A stretch of DNA of 54,167 nt from Metasolibacillus sp. (GTDB lineage Bacteria; Bacillota; Bacilli; Bacillales_A; Planococcaceae), in contig NZ_JAMBIZ010000026.1 of the NCBI RefSeq assembly GCF_025291715.1, positions 1 to 54,167 on the forward strand, written 5' to 3'. This document shows, in pieces, positions 43,573 through 53,942 of the stretch. The notes under the pieces were generated by a model, which did no database searches, was not told the DNA's origin, and saw nothing but the letters and a program-made list of their open reading frames with translations. Numbering within the stretch: position 1 is the stretch's first letter; each line of letters starts with the position of its first letter. The position numbers and the translations under genes were made by a program.

Positions 43573-44220
43573 TTAATCATCGAATTCTACAGTTATAATT
43601 TTCCCTGTAATAGCATGGATAACAAACTTTGTTTCATAGTCGCCATGCTCTATTTCAATTTCATATGTGCCGCCATCATCCGTTTTCTTAAATTTTGCCT
43701 TATCAACAATGCCAGGCTGCTCCTTTAGCGCAATTTGAATTGCCTGCTCTTGAGAGATTTTATAGCTTTTATTTTCTGGAGTAGGCTGCTTTGTTTGTGG
43801 CTTAGTGGCTTGCTCATTCGTCTTAGGCTGTTCCACTGGCTTTTGTACTGTATCATTTTTTTGTTCTACTTGTTTTGTATTTTCTTGCACTACATCACTT
43901 TTGGAATTGTCTTTTGTAACAACTTCTTTCTTTTCATCTATCTGTGCTACAAATTGATGGACAAGTGTTAAATTGGAAGGATGCCTATTTTCTAAATCAA
44001 CATTGACCTGGTAAATACCCTCTGCTGTGGCAAAGGATACTATAGCGATATCATCCTCCATCGCAATTGACTTGACTTCACCTGCATATAAATTTTCAAT
44101 ATGCTGTTGCACATCGGCCTCACTTAGCGGCTGCTTTTGCATAATGTTATTCAATCCAGAAAAGAGGAAATAGCTAACGATACATGTTGCAATCAACAAT
44201 AAAATGACCTTTCTATTCAT
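43573..44220 (-). CDS. Membrane-anchored PepSY protein coupled to the sensor kinase
   Basis: A 215-residue protein: signal anchor (residues 5-22, VILLLIATCIVSYFLFSG), an extracytoplasmic domain (about 30-95) with EADVQQHIENLYAGEVKSIAM, a long Lys/Gln/Pro/Thr linker (95-150) and one C-terminal PepSY domain (about 152-215: ISQEQAIQIALKEQPGIVDKAKF...YEIEIEHGDYETKFVIHAITGKII). The start overlaps the kinase gene by eight bases, so it is co-expressed and may modulate or report to the kinase. Confidence 0.82.
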   Translation of the reverse strand: MNRKVILLLIATCIVSYFLFSGLNNIMQKQPLSEADVQQHIENLYAGEVKSIAMEDDIAIVSFATAEGIYQVNVDLENRHPSNLTLVHQFVAQIDEKKEVVTKDNSKSDVVQENTKQVEQKNDTVQKPVEQPKTNEQATKPQTKQPTPENKSYKISQEQAIQIALKEQPGIVDKAKFKKTDDGGTYEIEIEHGDYETKFVIHAITGKIITVEFDD

Positions 44221-45553
44221 GTATCATCACATCCTTACTCGAAATTGTCACAGTTGTACCAACACCGACAGCACTGCTAATTTGTATCGTTAAATGCAGT
44301 AAATCAGCTAGCTCCTTAGCAATTGCCAAACCAAGCCCAGTGCCACCTGTTTTACGATTACGCGCTTTATCAACACGATAAAAGCGCTCAAATAAATGTG
44401 GTAAATCCTTTTCAGGTATACCGATACCTGTATCCTCAATAATAATTTGCTTATCTGTCATTGTTACTGTAATGGGCTGATCGCTATATTTACGCGCATT
44501 ATCAATAAAAATAAAGAGCAGCTGCTTTAATTTCGCAGCATCTGTCATCAACATAAAGCTATTGCCTTCTATGCGAACTTCACGCGCATAGGCCTGCTGC
44601 ATTGTCATGGCAATTTCCTGCAATAACGGCTCAATATTTGTCTGAGCTGAAGCAATTTCAACATTTTCGTTGACAGAGGCAAGCTGTAGCATTTGTGTAA
44701 TCATATCCTGCATATTTGCTGTTTCCTTCGTAATGGCTGTCAGCGCCTCGTAAGCGACCTGCTCATTTTGAAAGCCACGACGCTGCAAAAGCTTGGCATA
44801 GCTTTCGATAACAGTGAGCGGCGTTTTCAGCTCATGTGAGGCATTGCCAACAAATTGCTGCTGCTTCAAATAATTGTCCTCTAAACGATGCATTAGCGCA
44901 TTATAGGTCGTTGTCATCTCCGCAATTTCATCTTTTTTATTTTGCTGTAAAGGTAACTGCTCATAGCGATTTGTTGTAATGTTTTGCTGCATTGTCGTTG
45001 TCAGCTGTTGAATTGGCTTTGCGATAATACCTGCTAAAATCGAGCTCGCTAAATAAATTGGAATAATTGCAACTAATGCCATAGCAATTAAAATCCATTT
45101 TAAAAGGGCAATGTTTTGCGCAATATTAGGCAATGGCTCAATCAATTGTAATGTAACAACTTCACCTGTTGACCAAATAAGCGGATAGTTGGTTGCGATG
45201 ATAGGCATATCTTTCCAATAAGAAATTGTATAATCAGCATTTTCCTCTAATATGAAAGGGATGCGCTCAACAGTTGCCGTCGCCTGCATATTCATTAGCT
45301 GTTCACCCTTCTCGTCTACGATACGCAAAGCACCATTTGACGGAATATACGCACGCAAAAAGGAGCTAATATTCATGTTGGCATCTACCTTGCTCATCCC
45401 ACTCATTAATTCACCTGCACGATTTTGCAGCTGTGTATATTCATTTTGAAAGGCGAGCTTTTGATAAATCAGAAATATACCTGTAAAGCTTGTCGTAATA
45501 ATAAATAATGTAAGCAATGTCGAAAATAAATTAATCTTCGTTTTAAGCTTCAT
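44213..45553 (-). CDS. Sensor histidine kinase (YkoH-like)
   Basis: A 446-residue OmpR-type kinase. The first transmembrane helix is at about 10-30, an extracellular sensor spans about 35-150, the second helix is at 151-174, and HAMP is at about 175-228. The dimerisation domain has the phosphorylated H240 in FVGNASHELKTPLT. The ATPase domain has N- and G-boxes: LLFIFIDNARKYS, DTGIGIPEKDLPHLFERFYRVDKARNRKTGGTGLGLAIAK. The overlapping starts and stops with the regulator and PepSY genes indicate one operon. The signal is unknown; the PepSY neighbours suggest an envelope cue. Confidence 0.92.
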   Translation of the reverse strand: MKLKTKINLFSTLLTLFIITTSFTGIFLIYQKLAFQNEYTQLQNRAGELMSGMSKVDANMNISSFLRAYIPSNGALRIVDEKGEQLMNMQATATVERIPFILEENADYTISYWKDMPIIATNYPLIWSTGEVVTLQLIEPLPNIAQNIALLKWILIAMALVAIIPIYLASSILAGIIAKPIQQLTTTMQQNITTNRYEQLPLQQNKKDEIAEMTTTYNALMHRLEDNYLKQQQFVGNASHELKTPLTVIESYAKLLQRRGFQNEQVAYEALTAITKETANMQDMITQMLQLASVNENVEIASAQTNIEPLLQEIAMTMQQAYAREVRIEGNSFMLMTDAAKLKQLLFIFIDNARKYSDQPITVTMTDKQIIIEDTGIGIPEKDLPHLFERFYRVDKARNRKTGGTGLGLAIAKELADLLHLTIQISSAVGVGTTVTISSKDVMIHE

Positions 45554-46223
45554 CGTTCGCTACCTTCAAGACATAACCAACACCGCGTACTGTATGAAGC
45601 AGGGGAGTACCTACTGCATCAATTTTTTGACGCAAATAACGAACATAGACATCAACAACGTTCGTATCGCCAAAATAATCATAGCCCCAAACGGTCGTTA
45701 AAATTTGCTCTCGACTTTGCACATGCTGTGGATGCTTTAAAAAATGAACGAGTAAATCATATTCGCGTGGCGTTAAATGAATTGCTTGTCCTGCACGCAT
45801 CACCTCGCGTGTCTGCTCATTTAAAAATAAATCCGCAAACCTCAATTGTTCCTCGCGCTGTACAGTTCTTGTGCGCAAAGCAGCGCGAATACGGGCGAGC
45901 AATTCCTCAAAATCAAAGGGTTTTGTGACATAATCATTTGCTCCTAAATCCAGTCCCGTTACTTTATCTTCAACGAGCCCCTTTGCTGTTAGCAAAATTA
46001 CAGGTGTATCATCCTTTTTCCGAATGCGCTGCAATACTTCAAAGCCGTTCATCTCAGGCAGCATCACATCGAGCAATACGAGGTCCCACTGCTCCTCGCG
46101 ATAGGCAATTAATCCTTCTGCTCCTGTATGTGCTACTTTTGTTGCGTAGTTTTCAAATTCAAGCTCCAATTGCAAAACACGCGCAATTTGTGGCTCATCC
46201 TCTATAATTAAAATTTTTTGCAT
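45543..46223 (-). CDS. OmpR-family response regulator (YkoG-like)
   Basis: A 226-residue regulator. The receiver domain has acidic E9/D10 pocket residues, phosphorylated D52 in LLDVMLPEMNG, the T/S in ILLTAKG and the lysine in DYVTKPF. The C-terminal winged helix (about 125-224) ends in the typical TVRGVGYVL. The start is MQKILIIEDEPQ at 46223 behind GGAGG; the open frame continues upstream without a ribosome site. It is first gene of the regulator-kinase-PepSY operon. A possible promoter lies just upstream on this strand (TTGCAT, 17 bases, TAGGAT). Confidence 0.93.
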   Translation of the reverse strand: MQKILIIEDEPQIARVLQLELEFENYATKVAHTGAEGLIAYREEQWDLVLLDVMLPEMNGFEVLQRIRKKDDTPVILLTAKGLVEDKVTGLDLGANDYVTKPFDFEELLARIRAALRTRTVQREEQLRFADLFLNEQTREVMRAGQAIHLTPREYDLLVHFLKHPQHVQSREQILTTVWGYDYFGDTNVVDVYVRYLRQKIDAVGTPLLHTVRGVGYVLKVANDEA

Positions 46224-46297
46224 AGCTAGGACCTCCAATCTTATATTTATCCTAGATGATAAGAATAGGAGATGCAAGTGACTTGAAATATTTCGCA

Positions 46298-46326
46298 TTG
46301 TCATATAGAAGGGCATTTGGTATAAT
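46298..46326 (+). promoter_or_regulatory. secG promoter
   Basis: TTGTCA (46298-46303), 17 bases, and a perfect TATAAT (46321-46326), 40 bases before the secG start. Confidence 0.75.
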
Positions 46327-46365
46327 GAATCTTGTTGCAATGTTTGGGATGCAGGAGGTGGACGT

Positions 46366-46593
46366 ATGCATACGTTATTAATGACTTTACTTATTATCGT
46401 TTCGATTGCTTTAATTGTTACTGTATTATTACAATCAGGTAAAAGTGCAGGTTTATCAGGGGCCATCTCTGGTGGAGCGGAGCAACTATTCGGTAAACAA
46501 AAAGCGCGCGGTATGGATTTAATTTTACACCGCACAACAATCGTATTAGCGGTAATTTTCTTTATTTTAACACTTGCTATTACAAAAATTTAA
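46366..46593 (+). CDS. secG: SecG translocase subunit
   Basis: A 75-residue protein with two transmembrane helices (residues 3-22 and 54-73) joined by the conserved cytoplasmic [31 protein letters not shown] loop, all typical of SecG. It assists SecYE/SecA in protein export. GGAGG precedes the ATG. In relatives secG is followed by an esterase, rnr, smpB and ssrA as here, and eno is often not far upstream. Confidence 0.95.
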   Translation: MHTLLMTLLIIVSIALIVTVLLQSGKSAGLSGAISGGAEQLFGKQKARGMDLILHRTTIVLAVIFFILTLAITKI

Positions 46594-46605
46594 TTAAAGT
46601 GAGAC

Positions 46606-46646
46606 AAGCTGTCCATAAGTGAAAACTTATGTGGCGGCTTTTTGTT
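46606..46646 (+). terminator. Terminator after secG
   Basis: AAGCTGTCCATAAGT pairs with ACTTATGTGGCGGCTT (with G-U pairs) over GAAA; TTTTG follows. Confidence 0.8.
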
Positions 46647-46672
46647 TAAACATTTTTTCGAGGGGGGAATAG

Positions 46673-46909
46673 ATGGTGACGAGATGGAATAGGGAGGATA
46701 TTATATTTGACAGCTTACATGAAGCAGATGTGTGGGCTGACTCAATAGCTAATGAAATTTACGCTCGACTTTATGATGGCTATGATACGCCAGATTATAA
46801 AATAGCCTATTCTTTAGCTTTTAGGCTTGCGGGGATAAAAGAATTGAAAGTAATGACAGAATCAACAGCTGCCCGATATAAAGTTTGGGTAGTAGATGAT
46901 AAATCCTAA
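46673..46909 (+). CDS. Small conserved-looking protein, unknown
   Basis: A 78-residue soluble protein, MVTRWNREDIIFDSLHEADVWADSI..., helical in the first two thirds with a short strand at YKVWVVDDKS. GAGGGGGGAATAG precedes the ATG. It lies between secG and the esterase on the same strand, but with terminators and a likely promoter around it, so it may be a separate unit. No family recognised. Confidence 0.6.
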   Translation: MVTRWNREDIIFDSLHEADVWADSIANEIYARLYDGYDTPDYKIAYSLAFRLAGIKELKVMTESTAARYKVWVVDDKS

Positions 46910-47000
46910 AAGAAAAGCTCGATTTTTCGCCATCATTGGTTGTTTTACTTTATAATGTAAATTAGACGGGCAATTGTTGAAAAGTATGGAGGACAAAACA

Positions 47001-47750
47001 ATGAAACTAACACAGCCAAAACCATTTTTCTTTCAAGCGGGGAAGCGAGCTGTACTGCTATTGCATGGCTTTACAGGTACCTCTGCCGATGTGCGCATGC
47101 TTGGACGTTTTTTAGAGAAGAAGGGCTACACTTCTCATGCGCCACATTATAAAGGGCATGGTGTACCACCAGAGGAGCTACTCGTGACGAATCCGAGTCA
47201 GTGGTGGCAGGATGTGCAGAATGGCTACCAATTTTTAAAGGAACAAGGCTATGAGGAAATTGCGGTTGCGGGATTATCCCTTGGTGGTGTTTTTTCATTA
47301 AAGCTGGCAATGAACTTTCCAGTGAAGGGCATCGTGACAATGTGTTCACCGATGACGATGCGCACATTAGATATTATGTTTGACGGTGTGCTAGACTATG
47401 CAAAGCAATATAAAAAATATGAAGGAAAAACTGACGAGCAAATCGAACTAGAATTGCAAGCGATTCGTCAGCAAGGTATGCCGTCCTTAAAGGATTTGCA
47501 AAAGCTTGTTGACGATGTATACCGCGAAATTGATATGATTTATGCACCGATTTTCGTCGTGCAGGCAACAAAAGATGACGTAATTAATCCAGATTCCGCG
47601 AATATGATTTACGAAGGTGTGGAATCCTTAAAGAAATCGATGAAATGGTATGACAATTCAGGACATGTCATTACACTAGATAAAGAAAAGGAACAGCTAC
47701 ATGAGGATGTGTATGCCTTTTTAGAAGCACTTGATTGGCATGTCGATTAA
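47001..47750 (+). CDS. Carboxylesterase (Est30/YvaK-like)
   Basis: A 249-residue alpha/beta hydrolase with the oxyanion HGFTG near residue 22, nucleophile S93 in GLSLGG, an Asp in ATKDDVINP (about 195) and the histidine in NSGHVI (about 225). It matches the thermostable carboxylesterase family encoded between secG and rnr in Bacillus (yvaK). It hydrolyses short-chain esters; its physiological substrate is not known. ATG at 47001 follows GGAGG at nine bases; the frame could begin at 46974 but lacks a good site. Confidence 0.92.
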   Translation: MKLTQPKPFFFQAGKRAVLLLHGFTGTSADVRMLGRFLEKKGYTSHAPHYKGHGVPPEELLVTNPSQWWQDVQNGYQFLKEQGYEEIAVAGLSLGGVFSLKLAMNFPVKGIVTMCSPMTMRTLDIMFDGVLDYAKQYKKYEGKTDEQIELELQAIRQQGMPSLKDLQKLVDDVYREIDMIYAPIFVVQATKDDVINPDSANMIYEGVESLKKSMKWYDNSGHVITLDKEKEQLHEDVYAFLEALDWHVD

Positions 47751-47788
47751 TTGGAAATAGAGATGTTTGTTAGTAAGGAGGGACAATA

Positions 47789-50179
47789 ATGACGCAAAAA
47801 AATGATTTACAGCAGCGCTTGCTAGAGCTGATGAAAAGTCAAGAGTACAAGCCAATGACCGTTTCAGAAATTGAAGATGTCTTTGGCATGATTGAAGCAG
47901 AGGAATTTAAAGAGCTTGTCAAAACCTTAGTAAAGATGGAAGCACAAGGCTATGTTGTACGCTCACGTGCCAATCGCTATGGCTTACCAGAGCGCATGAA
48001 TTTATTGCGCGGACGCTTTATCGGCCATGCAAAAGGCTTTGGTTTCGTCGCACCTGAGGAAGACGGGATGGATGATATTTTCATCCCACCACATGAAATT
48101 AATGGTGCACTAAATGGCGATACGGTATTAATTCGTGTACTAAACGAATCATCAGGCGATCGCCGTGAAGGAACGATTACGAAAATTGTTGAGCGTAGCA
48201 AAACGACTTTCGTCGGTACATACCAAGCAAATCGTGGCTTTGGTTTTGTAATACCTGATGATAAAAAATTAAATATGGACATTTATGTAGCCAAAGAGGA
48301 TACACTCGGCGCAGTAGATGGACATAAGGTCGTTGTCGAAGTAACTGCATGGCCAGATGAAATTAAATCGGCTTCGGGTATGGTGACAAAAATATTAGGG
48401 CATAAAAATGACCCTGGTGTCGATATTTTATCCATTCTTTATAAATATGATATCCCACCTGAATTCCCGCAAGAGGTTGTCGATGCGGCAGGGCAAGTAT
48501 CTGATGAAGTGTCAGAGCAGGATTTAATCGGGCGTCGTGACCTACGCAATGAAGTCATTGTCACAATTGATGGCGCAGATGCCAAGGATTTAGATGATGC
48601 CGTAACCGTAACGAAAAATGCAGATGGCACATACAAGCTTGGTGTGCATATTGCGGATGTGAGCCATTATGTAGCAGAGGGCTCTGTATTAGACCAAGAA
48701 GCATATGAGCGTGCCACATCTGTTTATTTAACAGACCGCGTAATTCCAATGATTCCGCACCGCCTATCAAACGGTATTTGTTCATTGAATCCACAAGTAG
48801 ATCGCTTAACACTATCTTGTGAAATGACAATTGATGGTAGCGGGCAAGTTGTGCAGCACGAAATTTTCCAAAGTGTTATTAACACAACAGAGCGTATGAC
48901 CTATACAGATGTTTATAAAATTTTAGAGGAACCTGATGAGCATCCAGAGCTACTACAACGCTATGAGCAGCTTGTACCGATGTTTCAGCAAATGGCAGAG
49001 CTAGCCGCTATTTTACGCCAAAAACGTATGGCACGTGGGGCGATTGACTTTGATTTCAAGGAATCAAAGGTGCTAGTGAATGAAGAAGGCTGGCCAACTG
49101 ATATTGTGCTGCGTGAACGCACAGTAGCGGAGCGCTTAATCGAGGAATTTATGCTTGCTGCGAACGAAACGATTGCCGAGCATTTCCACTGGATGGAACT
49201 ACCATTCCTTTATCGTATACACGAAGACCCGAAACCAGAAAAGCTACAGCGCTTCTTTGAGTTTGTAACGAATTTCGGCTTAGTCATAAAAGGAACAGGT
49301 AACTCTGTCCATCCAAAAGCATTGCAGGAAATTATTCGCTCGATTGAAGGCATGCCTGAGGAGCCAGTGATTTCAACGATGCTACTGCGCTCATTACAGC
49401 AGGCAAAATACTATCCAGAATCGCTAGGGCATTTCGGCTTATCGACAGACTATTACACGCATTTCACATCGCCAATACGCCGTTACCCAGACTTAATCGT
49501 GCACCGCTTAATTCGCACATATTTAATTAATGGTGACACATCAAAGGAAACGGTATTCAAATGGCAGCAAGCGATGGATGAAATTGCTGACCATACATCA
49601 GAGCGCGAACGCCGTGCTGTAGAAGCAGAGCGCGACACAGACGCACTGAAAAAAGCACAATTTATGTTTGATAAAATTGGTGAAGAATTTGTCGGCATGG
49701 TATCATCCTTGACAAACTTCGGCATGTTTGTTGAGCTACCAAACACAGTAGAAGGCCTTGTCCATATTAGCAATATGACAGACGACTACTACCGCTTCGA
49801 TGACCGCCAAATGGTACTAATCGGCGAGCGCACAGGACGCCAATTCCATATCGGTGATGAAGTGACAGTACGCGTCGCAAACGTAGTCATCGAGGAATCA
49901 TCCATCGACTTTGAAGTTGTTGGCATGGTCACATCACATGGTGGACGCCCACGCAAAGCTGCACCAAAGGTTATTCACGCAGGACGCGCTGAAAAGAAAA
50001 GTGGCGAACGCTCAGAGCGCCGTGACAGAAGAAAGCGTGACGATGAACGCCCAGGACGCAAAAAAAGCAAAACAGCTGAACGTGACCCACGCGGACGCCG
50101 CAAAGACGGCAAAGCAAAGGATAAACCAAAATTCTACGAAGGCGTCGCTAAAAAAGGCAAAAAGAAAAAGAGAAAATAA
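47789..50179 (+). CDS. rnr: Ribonuclease R
   Basis: A 796-residue 3'-to-5' exoribonuclease. An N-terminal winged helix (about 1-70) is followed by two cold-shock domains ([15 protein letters not shown] near 75-140 and [18 protein letters not shown] near 150-215). The RNB catalytic domain has the acidic cluster [12 protein letters not shown] near 260-272, and the S1 domain ([26 protein letters not shown]) near 640. A Lys/Arg-rich tail of about 70 residues ends in KKGKKKKRK. It degrades structured RNA and, with SmpB-tmRNA, removes the mRNA of stalled ribosomes. The neighbouring genes smpB and ssrA form the same pathway. Confidence 0.97.
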   Translation: MTQKNDLQQRLLELMKSQEYKPMTVSEIEDVFGMIEAEEFKELVKTLVKMEAQGYVVRSRANRYGLPERMNLLRGRFIGHAKGFGFVAPEEDGMDDIFIPPHEINGALNGDTVLIRVLNESSGDRREGTITKIVERSKTTFVGTYQANRGFGFVIPDDKKLNMDIYVAKEDTLGAVDGHKVVVEVTAWPDEIKSASGMVTKILGHKNDPGVDILSILYKYDIPPEFPQEVVDAAGQVSDEVSEQDLIGRRDLRNEVIVTIDGADAKDLDDAVTVTKNADGTYKLGVHIADVSHYVAEGSVLDQEAYERATSVYLTDRVIPMIPHRLSNGICSLNPQVDRLTLSCEMTIDGSGQVVQHEIFQSVINTTERMTYTDVYKILEEPDEHPELLQRYEQLVPMFQQMAELAAILRQKRMARGAIDFDFKESKVLVNEEGWPTDIVLRERTVAERLIEEFMLAANETIAEHFHWMELPFLYRIHEDPKPEKLQRFFEFVTNFGLVIKGTGNSVHPKALQEIIRSIEGMPEEPVISTMLLRSLQQAKYYPESLGHFGLSTDYYTHFTSPIRRYPDLIVHRLIRTYLINGDTSKETVFKWQQAMDEIADHTSERERRAVEAERDTDALKKAQFMFDKIGEEFVGMVSSLTNFGMFVELPNTVEGLVHISNMTDDYYRFDDRQMVLIGERTGRQFHIGDEVTVRVANVVIEESSIDFEVVGMVTSHGGRPRKAAPKVIHAGRAEKKSGERSERRDRRKRDDERPGRKKSKTAERDPRGRRKDGKAKDKPKFYEGVAKKGKKKKRK

Positions 50180-50244
50180 AACAAGATATAATGAGAATAA
50201 GCTGCTCATACCAATCGTGAGCAGCTCGCTGTGAGGTGTAACAA

Positions 50245-50709
50245 ATGGCAAAAGGAACGGGCAAAGTACTAGCCCAAAACAAAAAGGCAGGACACGACTA
50301 CTTCATCGAAGAAACATACGAAGCAGGCCTCGTCCTAACAGGCACAGAAATCAAATCAATCCGTGCAGGCAAAGTCCAACTAAAGGACTCGCACATTCGC
50401 ATTCGCAACGGCGAAGCATGGGTCTACAACATGCACGTCAGCCCATTCGACCAAGGCAACCGCTTCAACCACGACCCACTGCGCAACCGCAAGCTCCTAC
50501 TACACAAACGACAAATCGGTCAGCTAGTAGGCGCAGTCAAACGCGATGGCTACACCATCGTGCCATTAAAAATGTATATCAAGGATGGTTATGCAAAGCT
50601 ATTAATCGGTCTAGGTAAAGGGAAGAAGGACCACGATAAACGTGATGATTTACGCAAAAAAGAAGCAAAGCGTGAAATGGAACGTGCTTTCAAGGACCGC
50701 CAACGCTAA
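50245..50709 (+). CDS. smpB: SsrA-binding protein SmpB
   Basis: A 154-residue OB-fold RNA-binding protein. It has the conserved [32 protein letters not shown] opening, the HVSPFD and [12 protein letters not shown]-like [15 protein letters not shown] motifs, and the basic C-terminal tail that enters the mRNA channel. It brings tmRNA to stalled ribosomes. The codon usage in the first half is unusually rich in C-ending codons compared with its neighbours. GTGAGGTG precedes the ATG. A hairpin follows the gene but without a T-run. Confidence 0.97.
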   Translation: MAKGTGKVLAQNKKAGHDYFIEETYEAGLVLTGTEIKSIRAGKVQLKDSHIRIRNGEAWVYNMHVSPFDQGNRFNHDPLRNRKLLLHKRQIGQLVGAVKRDGYTIVPLKMYIKDGYAKLLIGLGKGKKDHDKRDDLRKKEAKREMERAFKDRQR

Positions 50710-50775
50710 TGTTGAGCAGCACGCTATTATGGGCGTGCTACTCAAAAAAATGAAAAATTTAACAAGTAATATCAC

Positions 50776-50804
50776 TTGATGTTTGACTATCTTTGTCTTA
50801 TAAT
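50776..50804 (+). promoter_or_regulatory. ssrA promoter
   Basis: TTGATG (50776-50781), 17 bases and a perfect TATAAT (50799-50804), about 100 bases before the mature tmRNA 5' end, which leaves a processed leader. Confidence 0.7.
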
Positions 50805-50906
50805 AGTGACTATAATGCCAGCGAGCAGCTACTCATACGTTGCTCATTTTACAGCATGCATTAAGCAGTGCTGACCGTATACGGTTTACAAACCGGATTA
50901 TTATCC

Positions 50907-51260
50907 GGGGACGTTACGGATTCGACAGGGGTGGTTCAAGCTCTGGTCGCGCGTCGGAGGTCTCGGCTCCGTCATCAACGGAAGTTATATAATAACTGGC
51001 AAACAACAAAACTTAGCTTTCGCAGCGTAAGCTCGTAGGCGCTCTGCCTCTGCATCACCCATGTGCAGTACGTAGGGCTCAACTTTAAGTGGGATACGGT
51101 CGGTGGTGCCGCTTGAGTCACCGACAAGAGACTTCCAAGCTAGCGTGCAGGACGCCTGTCTGTCGGCATAATGCCACGTGAACTGCAAATAGACAAACTA
51201 CACGCGTAGAAGCCGGCGTATTGGAGCTTCTGGACGCGGGTTCGACTCCCGCCGTCTCCA
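50907..51260 (+). ncRNA. ssrA: Transfer-messenger RNA (tmRNA)
   Basis: The 5' end GGGGACGTTACGGATTCGACAGG and 3' end GGGTTCGACTCCCGCCGTCTCCA form the tRNA-like half (GGGGACG with CGTCTCC, T arm GGGTTCGACTCCC). The tag reading frame at 50998-51030 is GGC-AAA-CAA-CAA-AAC-TTA-GCT-TTC-GCA-GCG-TAA, giving AGKQQNLAFAA once the charged alanine is added; AA at the end is the usual ClpXP/FtsH-type degron. It tags stalled proteins and frees ribosomes, with SmpB and RNase R encoded upstream. Its 3' end is a frequent integration site for islands; the DNA beyond is IS debris. Confidence 0.96.
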
Positions 51261-51307
51261 TAATTTACCAGCCTATAAATGGCGGTATATCAACGATTTT
51301 CGAGGTT

Positions 51308-51356
51308 AGGGATATTGAACGGGAGTTGAACTCTTGTTGAATATCCCTATTTTCAT
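51308..51356 (+). terminator. Possible ssrA terminator
   Basis: AGGGATATT pairs with AATATCCCT across a long loop that contains the palindrome GAGTTGAACTC; ATTTTCAT follows. It lies about 48 bases past the tmRNA 3' end. Confidence 0.55.
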
Positions 51357-51399
51357 CCCTATGGAAAAATAACATATTTGAACGATTCTTAGACCTTCT

Positions 51400-51640
51400 A
51401 ATTAAAAAATTGGGAGGTGATATATTGCGAACCGAAAAGACCACCAGTGCGGAACTTTAAGCCACTCAATGCGGACAATTGTAAGCGCCAAATACAGCAC
51501 ACCTTCAACGAATTTCATGGCCATGAGACAATCATGAAAATGAATCAAGTTGGAGGTTTTTTTATGAAACGATCGGAACGCCAATTAATGTGGCAATCTC
51601 GTATTCGGTGTTTGTCAATATAGTTGTCGCATCGAGCTAT
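51400..51640 (+). mobile_element. Insertion-sequence remnant downstream of ssrA
   Basis: The stretch holds GCGGAAC...TTTAAGCCACTCAATGCGGACAATTGTAAGCGCCA, which looks like the repeated end of an IS21-type element. Then comes a ribosome site GGAGG before ATG at 51564, reading MKRSERQLMWQSRIRC and stopping after 19 codons, like the start of an IS accessory or transposase gene. No complete gene is present. From 51641 to 51717 I see nothing further. Confidence 0.4.
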
Positions 51641-51717
51641 TTTACTTTTCTACTAAACTCCTATTCGTTCCAATCAAATCCCCAATTCAATAGAAGCTAG
51701 CGCGCTGTGCTTGCTGT

Positions 51718-51768
51718 CCTGTTGATGTTCAATGGAAAGCGATTTTCTTTCCATTGAACATCAACAGG
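51718..51768. repeat. Perfect 22-bp inverted repeat
   Basis: CCTGTTGATGTTCAATGGAAAG and its exact complement are separated by CGATTTT. It lies 17 bases beyond the stop of the IS3 transposase, so it may be that element's terminator or end structure; no T-run is seen on the strand of that gene. Confidence 0.7.
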
Positions 51769-51784
51769 GAAAAGGGGGATTTTT

Positions 51785-52690
51785 TTATTCCTGAGCGACT
51801 TCTTTTATCGGATTCAGTGCTACTTGTTGTTGCGCTGACCAATTGCGTGTTTGCACAGCCCAACGCTCTGGATGCTTCTGTTTAGCTTCTTCATACACTT
51901 CTTTTCTTTTCTCTAAAATTTCCATATTTTTACCAGTATGGCACTGCACTGGCGTCACAAATTTCAAGGCGCTATGTAAATGCACTTCGTTGTACCAGCG
52001 GATAAATTTTAATGCCCAAGCACGTGCTTCCTCTACGGACTTAAACCCTTTTCGTGGGAAATCAGGACGGTATTTCAACGTCCGAAACATCGCTTCTGAA
52101 TAGGGATTATCGTTGCTGACACGTGGTCTTGAATACGAGCTTTGAATGCCCATTTTCTCCAGAAACCCTTGAAAAGTGGAGGCTTTCATCGGGCTGCCAT
52201 TGTCCGAATGAAGGACGAGTGGCGCACCTTGAATTTTTTCATTCAGTACCGCTTTTTGTACCAGTTGCTCCGCATAGTTTGCTTCTTCGGTTTCCCAAAC
52301 CTCCTAGCCGACAACCTTGCGACTAAATAAATCAATGATTAAATAAAGACGATAAAACATACCTTTCACAGGTCCTGCTAACCACGTAATGTCCCATGTC
52401 CATACTTGATTCGGTGCCACAGCGAGATGACTTTCTGGTATCCGTTTCGTCGGTTTTTGACTAAAGCCTCGGTGATTTTGCATCTTTTCTTCGCGTAATA
52501 CACGGTAAAATGTTGATTCTGAAGCGATGTACGTCCCTTGATCAGCTAACTTTGGGACAATTTGTGTTGGTGGTAAATCGGCATATTCATCTTGCTTCAC
52601 TACGGTTGAAATCTCTGTTCGTTCTTCTTCAGATAGCTTTGTAATACGACCATCTTCACGGAAACGATTGACGCTGCACCAGCTTATCAA
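51785..52690 (-). pseudogene. IS3-family transposase OrfB with amber codon
   Basis: One continuous frame of about 300 codons carries an rve-type DDE transposase. ESTFYRVLREEKMQNHRG, WTWDITWLAGPVKGMFYRLYLIIDLFSRKVVG (first Asp in WDIT), then LVLHSDNGSPMKA (second Asp), VSNDNPYSEAMFRTLKYRPDFP (Glu) and RWYNEVHLHSAL. A TAG at 52304-52306 falls where relatives have TGG in KVVGWEVWE, a one-base nonsense change. The 5' end stops abruptly at about 52676-52690 against ISL3 sequence, so OrfA and the N-terminus of OrfB are missing. Confidence 0.85.
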
Positions 52691-53942
52691 CGGAATACAG
52701 TTCGCGTGAATGAATGCTTACGTGAAATCGCTTTTCGAACAAATTGCGTACAAGCCGCTAAATTGAGTGAAAAGCTAGGGTTACCCGTGAGTCATGATAC
52801 GTTGCTTCGCTTGATTTATCAGACACCTCAGATTGCTGTGCCGTCTCCCTTTCCTTGCGATTGATGATTTTGCCTTTCGAAAAGGAGATCGTTACGGCAC
52901 CATTGTTTGTGATTTACGTACGAACAAGCCTCTTGCTTTATTGAATGGTCGCGATACAAAGACCGTAGAAGATTGGTTAAAAACACAAACAAAATTGTAC
53001 GTAGTCGCACGCGAGGGCTCTAACTCATATCGAGCAGCGATTACAACTGCTTCACCTGATATTGTCCACGTGAGCGATCGATTCCATCTTGTTCAAAATC
53101 TTTTTAAAACAGCGAAAGACGCATTGTCACGTCTCTTGCCTGCTTATATTGAACTGCCAGAAGAGCAGGCACACATGATTGAACCACCTATTCCAACGCC
53201 ATTAAAACCAAAAGAAGAGAGATGGGTATTGATACAAGAAATCAAACAGGCCTATCAAACAGGTCAATCCCAACGTGAAATCGCAAGGCAGTTTAATATG
53301 AGTCGAAATACGGTTAAAAAATATATCGAAATAAAAGAACCAATCTTGTATTATCGTGAATCAAAAATCTCTGCCTTAATACGACCATTTTATGAACTTG
53401 TCCAAGAACGAACCGAAAGTGGTGTGACAGTGCGAGCGATTTTAAAAGAAATCGAAGGCTTAGGGTTCAAAGGCAGCTACTCAACCGTCCGAAAAACGGT
53501 CGAGCGTTTAAAACCCACAAAAGAGCCATCTATCCCACTGTCCAAGAAGGTCAGTCGTAAAAAAATCATTCTAGGTTTTTGGCGCTTTTATGAACAATTA
53601 AAAGAAAAACAGCATCAAATGTTGCAAGTGACATTAAGTAATTATCCAGAAACACAACCGATTTACGCATTCGTCCAGCTAGTTAGAGTTGCCTATTCAA
53701 CAAGCGACCTACAAACATTCCTGCAACTTCTCCGTTATTTTGAGCGAGAAGAGACAAAAGAAATCAAACGATATGTAACGGCCATAAAAGAGGATTTAGA
53801 AGCTGTTAAAGCCTCCTTTATTTATACATTTAATACAAGCATTGTGGAAGGGCAGATTAATCGACTAAAGATGTTAAAACGTATGATGTACGGTCGCGCA
53901 AGTATTGAATTGCTTGAAAAACGTGTACGGTTTAACGGATGA
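52676..53942 (+). pseudogene. ISL3-family transposase, truncated and frameshifted
   Basis: The sequence begins within the transposase (YQRNTVRVNECLREIAFRTNC, LSEKLGLPVSHDTLLRLI) with the N-terminal zinc-finger domain missing. It reaches a stop near 52866 and continues in another frame from about 52850: FLAIDDFAFRKGDRYGTIVCDL (first Asp), VHVSDRFHLVQNLF (second Asp), a helix-turn-helix (TGQSQREIARQFNMSRNTVKKYIE) and the Glu-containing end SIVEGQINRLKMLKRMMYGRASIELLEKRV. The C-terminal 369 codons are an open frame from 52833. It is probably inactive. Confidence 0.85.

Noticed and set aside
50711-50755. Terminator after smpB
   Set aside because: A good hairpin (TTGAGCAGCACGC with GCGTGCTACTCAA) is present, but it is followed by A residues, so it is not a standard terminator for the forward strand.
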